From Dioscorea cayenensis subsp. rotundata (lineage: Eukaryota; Streptophyta; Magnoliopsida; Dioscoreales; Dioscoreaceae), in NCBI RefSeq assembly GCF_009730915.1, contig NW_024086870.1, positions 62,001 through 126,000 of the forward strand: DNA of 64,000 nucleotides, given 5' to 3'. The translations under genes were made by a program, and so were the position numbers. The notes under the pieces are model-generated. The model saw only the letters and a list, made by a program, of their open reading frames with translations. It searched no databases and had not been told where the DNA came from. This document shows positions 37,451-54,047 of the stretch, one piece after another; the first letter of the stretch is position 1; each line of letters starts with the position of its first letter.

Positions 37451-39454
37451 ATGGGAAACGAGGTCGAGGAGGGAGAGTCGTTGATCTCCGAGGTCGCCGA
37501 GAAGCCGGCCGAAAACCCTAACCCTAGATCGGTGAAGACAAAAGTCCCGGAGGTGGAGGTCCACTTGTTCAGGAGCGGCAAAGGCCCTATCGATGTCTTC
37601 CGATCGGGTCTCAGCGGCTGGGAACAGAACCAGCTCGAGGTCCAGGACATCCTTGACAAGTATGGATTCAAATCGTTGTACGCCTTCAATACTTCGTCCG
37701 GCCGTGGCGTCCCGATCCGGTTCAACGCTAGGAACGGCCGCTCGATCCTCACTTACACTGATGGATCGGTGATCTACGTTGATGGTGAACCAAAGGTGAT
37801 TCCTTTTCGTTTTTAGGGGGTTTTTGCTTCGATTAATGCGTTCGATGGGTTGCTGAAATTTAGTGCCTTTGCGTTGATTTTGAACATTTGACGGCCTCTT
37901 TGATTCGGCAATGTTTATACTGAAAAATTGTTCGTGGTTATTATTATTGTCACCATCTTAATTTAAAATTTAAGGGCCTTGAATTGTTTGAGGTTTTGGG
38001 AGCAATTAAATTAGTTGACTATTTCTGTGATTTAGCATTGATTATACTAGAAATGTATGTGATTATTGTTTCGTCTTCATGGAATTTGATTTTACATATT
38101 TGACTCATTGGATGAACTATGTGATATTGTGCCTTTGAATTGTTTGGTTTATCACTCAAGGGAGTTAATTCTATATAAATTTTGATTACTTTGAAGCTCT
38201 CTGGTTCATTTTTGCATATACTGAAACATGTAAATTGTTGCCCTAATGACACCATTGTTATGCATAAACTGATTGTCTTTATTATTTGTTGTTGTTCAAG
38301 TAAAAGTTTTTGCTTTCTTGGATGCATTAGGCAATGGAACACCTTATGAAAAATTAAGATTTAATTTGAAAGCTAACTTGAAGTATATTGCTTTTTACTT
38401 TATTTTGTTTCCATTCCTATATTTGATGTATAGAATCCATGAAATGGAATGACAGAGTTTATTCTACCCAAAGATTGGAATAACTATCTGAATCGTAAGA
38501 ATTATCCTTGTGATAATTTGGCTTGCAAAATTTGTTTTTTAGAATAAATATGCTGCATTGTGGATTCATCCTAGTATAAAATAGCATCAGGATTAGTCTC
38601 ACAAGCACTAGAGTTTCAATAAAGGTGACCATGGCAATGTTTATTAGGTGGATCAAAGGGTAGATATCAGAAATAACTGGCACATTAAAAATGTGAACAC
38701 TGTTTTTGGACTTGAGTGACAGCTATCAGAGATGCCAACCATAATTTCTTTCCATCACTTGTGTAACTATGTGCATTTTCTTTTACCAAGCATCTCTTCT
38801 GGCATTGCCAATATGTATTATTTCCTTCAATGAATCCTGTTACTGTTACCATGCTTGCTATTGGATTTTAAATCATAAGTTTATTTTTTTGGAGATAAAA
38901 AAGAAGTACAAACTAGATCTTGCATTGATTGAATATGAAACAAGAGTTCTTGGATTCTGCACTCTGGTCTCTCTTCACTGTCTACAGCTGTACACCTTGT
39001 TTTCTTGATGGAAGTTGATTGTTAGGAGGTAGCCAGGTGGGATTATTTGTCATTCTCTGAGATCTCCACCTAATATTAGCAATTTAGTGTGCATGAGATC
39101 AAGGATCAAATACTGTCCTAAAGGTGCTCATTCAGTTTTATGCCATTTTTTGTTTCCTTGCTTGCACAAGTCTTGGCGTGATAGAGACTGTTTTCATGGA
39201 AAGTGCAAAGAGATGAATTTATGCTTTGAAAACAATTGCAGGATTCTATGGTGAAACCTGTCACGAAGATTTTCATTGGTGTGGCTGTGCTAACTCTTCT
39301 GATAGCTGTGCTTGTGAAGGAAACTCCACAGTGGTTCAAGAATTCATGGTTTAAAAATGCAAAGTTCCCTCCCTGGGTTCTTGCTTGTGCTGTCATAGTT
39401 TTCACTCGAATGAGGAAGAGAACCAAAGATATGTTGAAGAAATTCGGTTGGTGA
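37451..39454 (+). CDS. Plant-specific membrane protein of unknown function, 185 aa, two exons
   Basis: Exons are 37451-37795 and 39242-39454, with a 1.45-kb GT-AG intron in phase 0. The soluble N-terminal part begins MGNEVEEGESLISEV and contains a conserved-looking block (about residues 37-115: VEVHLFRSGKGPIDVFRSGL, GWEQNQLEVQDILDKYGF, SGRGVPIRFNARNGRS, YTDGSVIYVDGEPK). Two hydrophobic segments follow (about 125-140 and 158-172), and a basic tail TRMRKRTKDMLKKFGW ends the protein. This arrangement suggests a tail-anchored or hairpin membrane protein. I recognise it only as a widespread plant protein and assign no function. It converges with the NDUFAF7 gene, with 449 bases between the two stop codons. 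Confidence 0.85.
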
Positions 39455-39688
39455 TTGATCTTGTTGAGCCGTTTCTGTCTTGCAATTTTATTAAAAGCTT
39501 ATATGCAAACTTACTCACATATTCACTGTGTGTGGAGCCAGACCCTGTTTTTTATGTACAAGAGTGTTCTCTGAAATAAACAATTGCAAGAGATTCATTT
39601 TGTGCATTCTGAATGTTATTGCTGTGTTTTATTTGCCTTAAGGTTCTTGCTTTTAACTTCATAGGCATCTTGCGTATATCCCCAAAAA

Positions 39689-39731
<43 letters not shown>

Positions 39732-39903
39732 TCAGATGGATAAATTATTGAAAGATGCAGAAATAGAATTTTCTTTTATATTTCTTTGATAAAATCAAGA
39801 AAATAAAAACAAAAACCAATAATTAATCTTCTTGTTTAAAGTACAACATCTTGAAATGCAGACAAAGTGGCTGAGCGATCCAAAATTGTCAGTTTGTTTA
39901 CTT
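39455..39903. repeat. Convergent 3' spacer with a TAA microsatellite
   Basis: This spacer holds the 3' ends of two convergent genes. It contains a (TAA)13 run at 39691-39729 and nothing else of note. Confidence 0.6.
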
Positions 39904-43566
<3,663 letters not shown>

Positions 43567-44061
43567 GGCAATGGCCGCTCTTGGAACTGAGAACCAGCGA
43601 AGAGAAGAAGCTCTTCCTGGAGCTATGCGCTCTTTCGGGTTTCGGATCCTTCTCCCCTGGACCCGTTAACCCATTTTAAGAGGCTATTCGTGTAAATTGC
43701 TCCAAACTTCATGTTATTTTTGTAAATAAAATGTTTCTGAGGGTGTTTTAACAATTTACCCCGTCTTCTATGCAAAAAAAAAACACGCTATATATTTGAA
43801 AAATAATATTACATCTTTCCAATGGTGTTTTCACAAATTAACCAAAACTTATGTTACCTTTGCAGAACACCCCTCAGATCTATAAAAAATAATATTAAGT
43901 TTTTCGAGGGTGTTTTAGTCTATATATACACCCCCGCCCCAATTCTTAACTGCCATCTTGTTTCTCCACTTCACCGCTTACTTGAATTTCTAGGGTTTCG
44001 GAGGCGAGTCTCGTTGGAGATCAAGGTTGAAGCAAATCTTCTGAAAGTTTGTCCGCATCGA
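43567..44061. promoter_or_regulatory. Bidirectional promoter between NDUFAF7 and AFC3
   Basis: Only 495 bases separate the two start codons of divergent genes. The spacer contains repeated GAGGGTGTTTTAACAATT-like and GGTGTTTTCACAAATT words (43738 and 43823), and a TATATATAC stretch near 43920 that could serve the plus-strand kinase. No other feature was seen. Confidence 0.5.
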
Positions 44062-47000
44062 ATGGAGTATCCACGGACGAGGAAGCGAGCACGGCTAGCG
44101 TGGGACGTTGCTCCTGAAGAACGAGAGGTCATCTCTTGCTTCGCGATAGCTTGTGGAGTTTAGGCGATGGTTTTGTTGGAGATGAGCGGGGAGTGGGGAG
44201 GGGTTGCTAGGGTTTAGGTTTTGATTGTGGTGGATGCTGAAACGTCTGCAACTTGGCTGTCGCTTTGGTGTTTGTAGGCTTTCCGGGATGATGCGGCTAC
44301 TACCGGTCGTGGTGCGTCGCCGCCGTTGAGGGATGATGATCGTGATGGCCATTATGTGTTCGATCTTGGAGAGAATCTCACGCCACGATGTAAGATCCCT
44401 TCTTTTATACACTTTGATATTTTTGAATTGAATGAAAATGAGAATTTTTTTGTTTCCATGTTTTGCTCGCCTTGGATGCTATCAATAAGCTAGACTTGGG
44501 AAATCTCATTCACATGAGTTTCATGACTAACAATTTTACAACATCCATAGTAATGTAGGGTTTATGGAGCAATGTGGCGTTTCTTAAGTTCCAGAGAAAT
44601 AAAAATATTTCTATTCGTTCTTTTATATTAGATCCATGTTGCGAAATAGTCTGTGTTGAAGAGTAATGCTCCTTATACCAGCTAGGTTTACTAAATTGGC
44701 TTCCCAAATAAATGTTGTGATTTAAATCACCCTACGATGTACGTTGTGCATCCTGAGCAAAAAGTATTGGTTATTATTCATTTGGGAAGTTAATTTGATA
44801 AATGTATTTGACACGAATAACATTGCTATTTATGTAGAATCCTTTGTTATGTCCATTTTCGACATTGATTTTGCTTATTTTCTGCCGTTTAAAAACTCAA
44901 TCCTTTTGAGATGTTGTGCTCAATTTCATTGGGTAGGCTTGTCGGTTTTTAATTGTGTTTCATTCTTCAATCATGCAGATAAAATACTTAGCAAGATTGG
45001 TGAAGGTGTGTTCTCAGCTGGTATTGGAAAGTATTTTCTAGTTTGTTGTTTCCATTTGTTGGCAATTGCTTAGTATTGTAGGCACTTTTGGTCGTGTTTT
45101 GGAATGCTGGGATCGTGAAGCTCGTGAGTATGTGGCTATCAAGGTCGTGAGGAGCATACGCAAATATCGAGCGGCGGCAATGATTGAAATTGATGTCCTT
45201 GAATATCTTGCTAAAAATGATGCAAATGGATCACGGTCTGTATATGTTATACAATATTACTTGTCATAATGATAATATCACACTGATGCCGTCATCATGG
45301 TACACTCTTCTGTTTGTCTACTTATGCAGATGTGTCCAAATCCGGAGGTGGTTTGACTACCGGAATCACATTTGCATTGTAAGTACATAATAGATGGCTT
45401 TTTTCCTTCTCATGTTTAAATGTGTGTTGCATTGTGTAGAGTATGCAGCCTACTTTAATTAAGAAGGTTTTAAGAGTGTTGTTTCCTTTACATGCTTGAC
45501 TTTCTTGGATCAAGTTGTTGCTATCAGGTTGCTTGTCTGTGTTCTTTCCTCGTTTTGATAACATCAACGTTAACCGTTGCTTTTGATGAAAGGAAAATAT
45601 GTTGGTTTTGTGCATTTTATTTGTATTTGGAAATTCCATTTACTTTCCATAAAATTTGTGCTTTGTTTCTTAGGCTTGGTTGATCATTGTGTTTTGGTGA
45701 GCATTACCTATACCCATTTTATTTGACACAAAGCCAGAGTCTATGATTCCATTGACAAAGTGCATCATTCTCTTGCTGATATTATATTGTGTGATCTGTA
45801 TTTTTCCCATGTTTATCAGCTGGAGCTATGTAGAGCTAGATGAGTCAATTAAAATGTAGGTGTGCAGGGTTTCAGGGATTGGATTTCCCCAGATCTGTTA
45901 ATGATCTCCAGAAGGGTTTGTTTATGATGATCTAAAACATTTTTTTGGATGAACTTTTAATGGTGTTATCAGGTTTGTGAGAAGCTTGGACCAAGTTTGT
46001 ATGATTTTCTAAAGAGAAATAAATACTGCCCTTTTCCTGTGGAACTTGTCCGGGAGTTTGGACGTCAGCTATTGGAATCTGTAGCATGTGTGTCAATCAT
46101 TCTCAGTTTCTGTTGGCCTTCTCTATTTTGTCTTTTCCTAACCAATCTTGCAGATTTTCTTTTCTGGTTATCATGTGAAGGGGCCAATTTTACCGGTTTT
46201 TTTAATATCTGTTTGTTGTATTTTAACGTAGATATGCATGATTTACGCCTTATTCACACTGACCTGAAGCCAGAGAACATACTCCTTGTGTCCTCTGAGT
46301 ATGTTAAGGTTCCAAATAATAAGGTATTTGTCTCCTGCATTTTTGTTGAAATCATGCAATTTTTCACACTACGCAGACTTAGCAGTTTGAAATGCTTGGG
46401 ATGGTACAGAAAAACATACTGGATGAGATGCACTTCAGGTGCTTGCCAAAGTCAAGTGCCATAAAGCTGATTGATTTTGGTAGTACTGTCTTTGATAATC
46501 AAGAACATAGCTCAATTGTTTCAACAAGGCATTACAGGGCACCTGAGATTATTTTAGGTAAATTAGTTTTTTAGAAAAGAAAGAATGTTCATTTCTCACT
46601 CTCTTGTCTGAGATGCAGGGTCATGGGTAAGTTTAATCCGCTGTGAGCTGGGTTCATAAGGAGTACCCTCTGTCTTGAGATCTATGCTATATGATAGCTG
46701 AACTTTAATATTCAAGACATTAGGGTTATAGACTAGACCAAGTTGGACTATTTCAAACTTTTCTAACAATGACACTTAGTGCTTTGTGTTATTGATTTTC
46801 GTCTTGTTTGATCATGTTATGACTTTAGCATCTTGTCATAGTATTGATTATATTAGGTGCTATAAACTGATTAAGACTATTTAGTGATGCATATGTTATC
46901 ATTCACTGAAGCTGTGAAGCTTTTGTTTGATTTGTATGATGTCATTAGTCTAAAAAGCTCGTGTTCTCTCTACTCTTGCCTTTTTGATGTTTTTGTTTTC

Positions 47001-49100
47001 TTTTCATTCAGGCACTCTTCTTTGTTAGTAGTTTTTTCTTTTTCTTTTTTCTTTTTTTTTTTTTGTAAAATAGGTGTTATTGTGTTAGTTTTACTCCAGG
47101 CGTATGTTGGCTTGAATTAGATATTTAGCTTTTGACATCAAGGCATGTGTAGTATATGTATTCTAGTCATGAATACTGCTATCTGCATGTGTGGTGTATT
47201 GTGTCATCAATATCTGAATTTGCTAATTTCAGGCTTAGGATGGAGTTATCCTTGTGATCTCTGGAGCACTGGCTGCATAATTGTTGAGCTCTGTTCAGTG
47301 AGTTTGAATTGTAAATGTAAGCTGGGTAAATTAGAGAACTCAATTGTTTATTAAACCCAAATTTGTTACAGGGGGAAGCACTGTTCCAGACACATGAAAA
47401 TCTGGAGCATTTGGCGATGATGGAGAGGGTTCTGGGGCCAATACCTGAGCATATGATTCGTAAAGCCAAGTAATATTTCCTTGTTGTAGGCTTAAAAATC
47501 TAGCTTTATATCTGTAGTAGTTTTACTGGTCTTCTTAGGAGTGAGTAGACTTTGTTCTGCAATATCACATCTGGTCATTGATTCCTTAATCTTAATGTTT
47601 CTCCATAAGAAATGCTCAATTCTTTTATTTATCTTGGTATATGACATACCTGGCTTTAATGCTTCTGTCTGCATATTGATTTTTTGTGTTTGTAGTTCCT
47701 CAGCATCAAAGTACTTTAGAAGAGGTGCAAGGTTGAATTGGCCAGAAGGTGCAGTTTCAAGAGAAAGTATCAGGGCTGTAAGAAAGCTAGACCGTCTCAA
47801 GGCATGCCCAATGTCTTCAATTTAAACATACGAGTTACATTTTAGCTTAATATTTACATTCATTTTGGTTGCGCTATGATCATATTTGACTTCATGTATG
47901 CATTTGCGAATTCAAAATCAATTCTTTTAGTTGGATTGTCCATAGCGAGTCTCTTGAAATAGGATCACATGATTTAGTGCTAGAATTACAGTATCTTGCA
48001 CCAATCACTGCCATAGTTAATAGATGACTGATAACGATATGAAATTCACTTAGGTAGTGTTTGTTTAAAGGGATTTGGAGTTACATGTAACTCCAAATCC
48101 CTTGTCTTTTTAAAATCCGGTGTTTGTTTTGATGTATTTCATTTTTCATGTGGTTTTGAAATCCCATCATTGAGGGATTTTGGTTTACGGTCAAAATGAC
48201 CGTAAAACCAAATCCCGGGAGTTCAAAACCAGTATATATGCATATGTATATATATATATATATACATATACAGAAATCTATATGTATATATATACACATA
48301 TACATATACACATACATATGCATATATATACACATACACATACACATATACATATACACATACACATATATACACATATACGTATATGTACACATATACA
48401 TATACATACATACATATACATACATACATAAATCTATACATATACACATACACATATACATATATACACATATATGTATGCACATACATATACATACATA
48501 TATTTATATATACATACATGTATGTATATACATTCCCTAGATATACCTATATATAGTATGTTTACATATATAAATACACATATATATGTATATATATAAA
48601 TATATATATATATATGCATATACGCAGACATATCCATACACTTATACACATGTTTTCCAATTCCAGATTTATAAATCATTCCAAACAAACATAAAATCTT
48701 ATAATACAGTAATTCCAGTTACATCCAACCAAACACAAGATTTGACTGCACTGTATTTTGAAAGCCAAGTATTTCCAGTTACATTGTAACTAGAAATCCA
48801 CTGCATTTAGAATTACATCCAACCAAACGCTACCTTAGTTTCTCACACTGAGTTAGATAACACCTTGGCTTATTCAATTCTTTGAGATGGTTATGTATGC
48901 CTGTGTAACCTCACACTATCTTGGTGACGTCTGATTTGGTCAATTCACATTTTCCATTGCAGGATTTAGTTTACCGGCACGCGGATCATTCAAGGGCTTC
49001 ATTAGCTGATCTACTATCCGGGCTTCTGAAATATGAACCATCAGAACGACTGACGGCCCGTGATGCCCTCAACCACCCATTCTTTAGAAATCCAACCTGA
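44062..49100 (+). CDS. AFC3: LAMMER (CLK-type) dual-specificity kinase AFC3-like, 398 aa, twelve exons
   Basis: LAMMER kinases phosphorylate SR splicing factors in the nucleus. Exons are 44062-44127, 44278-44389, 44979-45005, 45082-45235, 45330-45378, 45973-46087, 46232-46323, 46383-46557, 47233-47297, 47372-47469, 47696-47801 and 48963-49100; they join in phase. The N-terminus has a basic [11 protein letters not shown] patch, then [15 protein letters not shown]. Kinase parts are the IGEGTFGRV loop (about 66-74), VAIK lysine (K89), catalytic loop HTDLKPEN (183-190; Thr replaces Arg as usual in LAMMER kinases), DFGSTV (236), [12 protein letters not shown], and the family signature EHLAMMER (297-304). 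It ends NHPFFRNPT. Sequence and length fit AFC3 better than AFC1 or AFC2. The exon 11 donor reads AAG|GCATGC, so intron 11 would be of GC-AG type. Exon 8 starts with an unusual [13 protein letters not shown] segment, the least certain junction. Confidence 0.9.
48053..48834. mobile_element. Tourist/PIF-Harbinger-like MITE in AFC3 intron 11
   Basis: The terminal inverted repeats are GGTAGTGTTTGTTT (left) and the complement of the right end, GGTAGCGTTTGGTT. A TTA target duplication flanks both ends (48050-48052 and 48835-48837), which is the mark of Tourist/PIF-Harbinger elements. Subterminal words ACTCCAAATCCCTTG and GGTTGGATGTAA also recur in inverse copies. The element is 782 bp and non-coding. 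Its middle (about 48236-48640) has turned into an ATAC/ATAT microsatellite. Confidence 0.75.
48236..48640. repeat. Compound (CATA)n/(TA)n microsatellite inside the MITE
   Basis: About 400 bases of CATATA, CACATA and TACATA units create open frames on both strands that have no biological meaning. Confidence 0.85.
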
Positions 49101-50713
49101 GTACCTTACCAAAGGCGGTGACATTGTAACAAGAGCAGCAACCCCACCCTGTGAAGGGTGTTGATGATGATGAGCGAAAGGGGTGAAATCAAGATAACTT
49201 ATGGAGACCCCTTGCGCTCTTAGAGGAAGGCATACCAGTGCACCGAATTTCTTTACTCCAATGCCACGCGGTAGTATGTGAGTTTGGCCAAAGTTCTTAC
49301 TGTTTTAGTAGCGTTGTAGAGCAGCAAGGCAAGTACTCTTCTGTAAATAACATTTGAACTGCTGTTTTTTATGCATGCTCAGGCAGTCATGATGGAGTTA
49401 CAGAGAGTTACTGAATTTTTTCCCCTGCGTCATCCAGTTACTGTTATGGTCGTGTGGTTTTTGAAAGGAGCATGACCAAATTTTAATTTGATTAATTCTT
49501 TAGTTGCATGTGCTACTAACCAAACCAGAACCAAATGCTCAACCAAAACTCTATATTTAAATGTGTGTTCGGTTGTGGTTTAACTTATGCTATCTAATTA
49601 TTATATTAAATAATTAATATTATTAATTTAAAAAAACACTTTTTTTCTCTCAAGTCTGATTTTCGAACATATGTATGGAAAAGACGTGAAGACAGTGGGT
49701 GACCAAAAGAGTGAGCGAAAGCAAAAGAAAGAGTGAGTGGAGGTGTTCATTTCGGCGGTAGTAGAGTTTGAATTAAACTCATTTTTAGTATTTTATAGTG
49801 GGAGAAGTAAACCAATCTATAAAATCTCACTTCTTTTCACTTCTAAAGTCTTTTTTGAATTTATATAAAATTTCGATTAACATTTAAATTCTCCGGTTCT
49901 ATTCACTTCCTGACAAATGAAAACAATAACTACTGGAAGTGATATCACTTTCCTCAACTACAAGAAAGCGGCACTTCTCCCATTTTTCCACTACCGCCCA
50001 GTACCTCTGAAATAATTCCTGATGTGGCGTTTATTATGGGGAAAATGAAGTAAAGCGGGGGAAATGTTACTCCGTTAAAGTGGAAAAAAATGATATCACT
50101 GATGTTTATTTGTAAGAAAGTGAAAATGAAACTAAAAAGTTCGACTATTGGGTTAATTTTTATGAGTACATAAATAGAATTGGAAAATAAGAGAAAGTAT
50201 AGGGGAGTTGGTTTTTATAGAATGAGTTACTTTCCTCCACTTCAATTTGAAGTAAAAGAAGTTATATTTCTCCCACATAACATTAGAAGTAGGGAAACTC
50301 AAATCATTTCACTTATTAAGAGTATTCATTTCAAGGGAAATGATCTGAAGTGGGGAAGCGAGGGAAGTGTCACTTCTCTAAAATGGGAAGAAGTGATATC
50401 ACTTTCAGTATTTATAGTGTTCATTTGTCAGAAAGTGAGAATAGAACTGAAGGATTTAGGTATTGGGTAAATGACTTTGGAAGTGAAACGAAATGAGTTT
50501 TTATAAATTAGCTTACTTCCCTCCACTTCTAGAAAAAAAATAAAAAAAATACTATAATGGATTTAATTCAAAATCCACTTCGATCTAAAATGAGAAAAGT
50601 ATCACTTCTGGCACTTTAGCAAAAAATTAAGTGGGGAAAATCAGACCACTTTCCTTCCCTAAATGTCCCGTTCCTAAACGAAATAGTGTATAAACGTGGC
50701 CACTTTATATATA

Positions 50714-50759
<46 letters not shown>
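49101..50759. repeat. AFC3 3' flank with nested direct and inverted GATATC-containing repeats
   Basis: The AFC3 3' UTR probably ends near 49500. From about 49740 to 50610 a family of related segments lies in both orientations. Segments near 50080-50160 and 50385-50475 are direct copies (TGATATCACT, TTTGTNAGAAAGTGA, ATTGGGT). The segment at 49860-49960 is their inverse. The stretch at 49750-49840 is inverse to 50505-50605. This looks like one or more foldback MITEs. A (TA)n run at 50716-50762 adjoins the Mutator-like element. Confidence 0.5.

Positions 50760-50768
<9 letters not shown>
50760..50768 (+). repeat. Left 9-bp target site duplication TATAATTAA
   Basis: The nine bases are identical to 60313-60321 and directly abut the element's left end, GTGGAAATTGCC. 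The left copy partly merges with the TA microsatellite, so chance cannot be wholly excluded, but the AATTAA part is outside the simple repeat. Confidence 0.75.
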
Positions 50769-51208
50769 GTGGAAATTGCCAAAAAAACCCTCTAAGTTTG
50801 TAAAATTGTCAAAAACACCCCGTTAGTTTTGCAATCCCTAAAAACCCCCTCCTTTTAAACTCTATGTTTTTCAAACCCCCAAAGCCTGTAACGGATGTGA
50901 ACGGAGTGAGTTTCAAATTTTATGGACGAAAATGCCCTTGCATGGGGAGTCGCGTGGGTCAGCACCATCTCGGCGGTTTGAGAGGAAGTGGGGTGGATTT
51001 TGCAGAGGTAACCCCAAGAGGCAATTTATTGAGCCGCTTTACTTGCTTTTTCTCAACTCGCGTCTTCGACTTTTCCATTTCGAGTTGTCTCCGAAGTTGT
51101 CTCTACTGCTGAGCCTCAGTAATCTGAGCTTTTTCCCTTTCCACTCGAGTATCTCGAAGGAGAAGTCCCCCATGAACTAGTTGGCATTTCATCGATTTGC
51201 AATCTAAG

Positions 51209-51699
51209 GTATCGAGTATGGTTTTATGTTAACTGCCTGCTACAAAAGAAAGATTTTTTTCGGTTTTTGTTTTGTGCTCCTGCTTTTTGTTGGAAGATAT
51301 CGAAGTCTGCAGGGGATTTCTACTGGGGTTTTTGTTAGTCCATGAGGGAGATTTCTCGGTGGGGTTTTGTTTTGTTTTGCATTTTTCAGTATGTATACAC
51401 TATCGAAATAGTTTTTTTCGATTGTTATGATTTGTGTAATATTTATAATGTACATTTCCCTTTCGTTTGATATGGTTGCGCTTTTACAAACGAGGTTGAC
51501 TTTTTAAGAAATGAGATGTTACAGCTTAAAATTTGTTGTCTCTGCTTTAAGTATTCTCGTCTCTACTTTAAAAAAATGGGTCTCTGCTTAACATTTTATA
51601 TCACTCGCTTTAATAACCGAGAGTTTACTGCTTAAAACCTTATATTTCCGCTTAAACTTTTGTCAATACTGCATGTTGAATGTGTTGTTATTGTCGCAG
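51209..51699 (+). other. Probable 5' intron of the MULE ULP-like gene, GCTTTAA repeat array
   Basis: Bordered by GTATCG and GTCGCAG. From 51525 to 51670 it contains about six degenerate units of 20-22 bp, each with a CTCTGCTTTAA-like core. Confidence 0.5.
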
Positions 51700-52543
51700 T
51701 TTGTGATTATGGCGATCAACCCTAGTTAATGGGTGATTCTATTTGACACCTAGTTATGGAGACCTTAGTCGAATTGAAAGATAACACTGACCCTCTATTA
51801 GGGAGATTATTCGAAGGACACCGTCATACGGATTCATCGAGTCGAAAGTTATATACCAAAAGAGGACCCTTCTTGATTCTCTTTTGCAAAGTGCGATGGT
51901 CGCATCAATAAATTCGGGATCGGGGAAAGCCTCATGAGTTTCGAGACCTCGAGATGTGGCCCTCGTTCTTGGTATGCGTTGTGATGGCGAGCGCTATCAT
52001 CTTCGTAAGAAGAAAACCCAGTCGACATTCGAAGGGAGGTATCTATCAAAAACCCTACGATAGACAGGAGACTCCATCAAGAGCATTCTGCAGTACAACT
52101 TGTTCGACGGGAGGGAGAAGAAGATAATTTTGTCAAACTCGATGGTGCACCTCATGGGTACGATCCCTCTTCCCAAAATACATCATGCTTTCGGTTCCGA
52201 GCTGGATCGTTGATTATATCGATGATCTACCGTACCATGGGGCGATCACGCATGTAGGCGCGAGCGGCTACGAAGTGGCTTATGGAGGATATTCCACAAG
52301 CGGTAGCTCGAGTGCAAGATAGATGCACGGAAGAACACCAACATGGTACGATTAAGGGTTGCTCGGTCGCGCTTAACGTCCGGTTTTACGAGTCGACCGG
52401 AGCGGGGAAGAAAGTCCGTTCGCAAGATCCCAAGGATGTCGTGCTACGGTGAAAAGTATTTCACCTGAAGCAAGCGACGGTGAGAAACCGACTTGTCATC
52501 GCTCGATGGAAAAAGAGGTAATAAATCATGGACGATGTTTAAC

Positions 52544-52750
52544 GTAAGCCTTTAATGTTTAAACATATTATTTAGGGTTTAACTTTCAGTATTTACCGCT
52601 TTAAAACTTATTTATACTCGGTTTAAATATTTTGTTCTCCGCTTTAAATATATTCTATAACGTTTAAATATATAAACACTCGTTTAAATATAGTTTTTAT
52701 AGTTTAAAATGAATGATTTTCTTTGAAATTGTTTGGTTTACATATGTTAG
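52544..52750 (+). other. MULE intron made of GTTTAAA units
   Basis: A GTAAGC donor and an ATGTTAG acceptor enclose about eight units of 19-22 bp with cores GCTTTAAA, GTTTAAAT or GTTTAAAC. An alternative donor, GTAATA, lies at 52518. Confidence 0.55.
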
Positions 52751-54047
52751 TTTTTCGAAATGGTTCCCGTGAATCGTCGAAGAAAAAATATTTATCGGGG
52801 CCAACCGACCGGATGGATGCTATCGCTCCCGAACCACTTGCTCGGCAGGGGATGAGAGGGTAGCTCTCATCGCTGCTGCCGCTCGGCCTGCTCTCCTACT
52901 TCCGACCACCATCGCCGCGACGCATTCCTCGACGCCGAAGAAGCCCTCCCCTACCCCGGCAGATTGCAACAACCCCCCCTACCACGACAACAACGCGGTC
53001 CCCGATCATGGCGTCCCCACGACCATGGCGACCCTCCGACCGTGGCGTGCCCACCCGGCGATATTAGGCGAAGATGTTACTGCAACTCTTACGCAGGCGT
53101 GCGATATTGACGATCGAGTTTCCTGACGTCGATCGTGTTGAGGCAGCTGGAAGGACGTTCACAATCGATCGCGCCATCCCTCCAACGAATCGAGCACCCG
53201 GGACGAACGAGGTGTCGACTGACAACGCATTTGCGACATCATAGGGAGGGTCGTTTCCAAGACGGCCACATTCGAAGAGACTTGCGAAAAAGAGGAGAAC
53301 AATCCGCCTCCGTCTCCACCGCCGTACCGACGATGAAACAATATCAACACCATCGTGGCGATCGATGTCGCATCGAGTCTCGTCGCCGTTTATGACATGG
53401 CCATGACGGTGGAGGACATTGTAGATGATGTGGCCGCTTGCCATGGGTTGAGAAAGGTCGTTAACTCTCTTCTTAATGAAATCCCGACCCGGTGGAACCC
53501 GATCTACGAGATGCAGTATCAAAGATGGACACAATTCCCTCAAGATCAAGAACAAGCTAAGGCGTGTGTCTCCCAATAATGCTTTCGTTATCGCTGGGCC
53601 ACGGTTGAGAAGATCGTTGAATCACTGTCGCGGCCGTGGCCGTGATCGACAAATGAACGCATCGAGCAGGACACAATCCCACCCACAACAAGAACCATGT
53701 AAAGATGTGTCATGCGGTTGATCGTTGCCGTCAGTCGTCCCTCAGATCGGAGCGGACACAATCCCATAACAAGAACAACCATGTAAGGATGTGTCTGCAG
53801 TTGATGTTGTCGCCGTCGTCCCCGCATCGAAGGAAGATGCTCGCCGGTGCCGAACACGTGAAGGCTCAACGGCAGTGCCCCATGAAGACCCCGACAGAGC
53901 AACGAGAGAGATGATCAAGGCCAATCAACAATGGGACCAAACGGCTCGAAAAGCTTTTATTCGAAGAAGAAAAATGGGTGACTGCCTCGTTTTAACAAAT
54001 ACTGAGCGGGAGTTGATGAGATTTTCCTCAACTCGCTCTATGGATGG

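Noticed and set aside
47802-47830. Possible C-terminal extension of AFC3 ending soon after KACPM
   Set aside because: It would remove the conserved end of the kinase domain, which is present in phase at 48963-49100.
48080-48690. Long open frames on both strands rich in Tyr, Ile, His, Met and Cys
   Set aside because: They are translations of the CATA/TATA microsatellite within a MITE and an intron; composition is that of the repeat.
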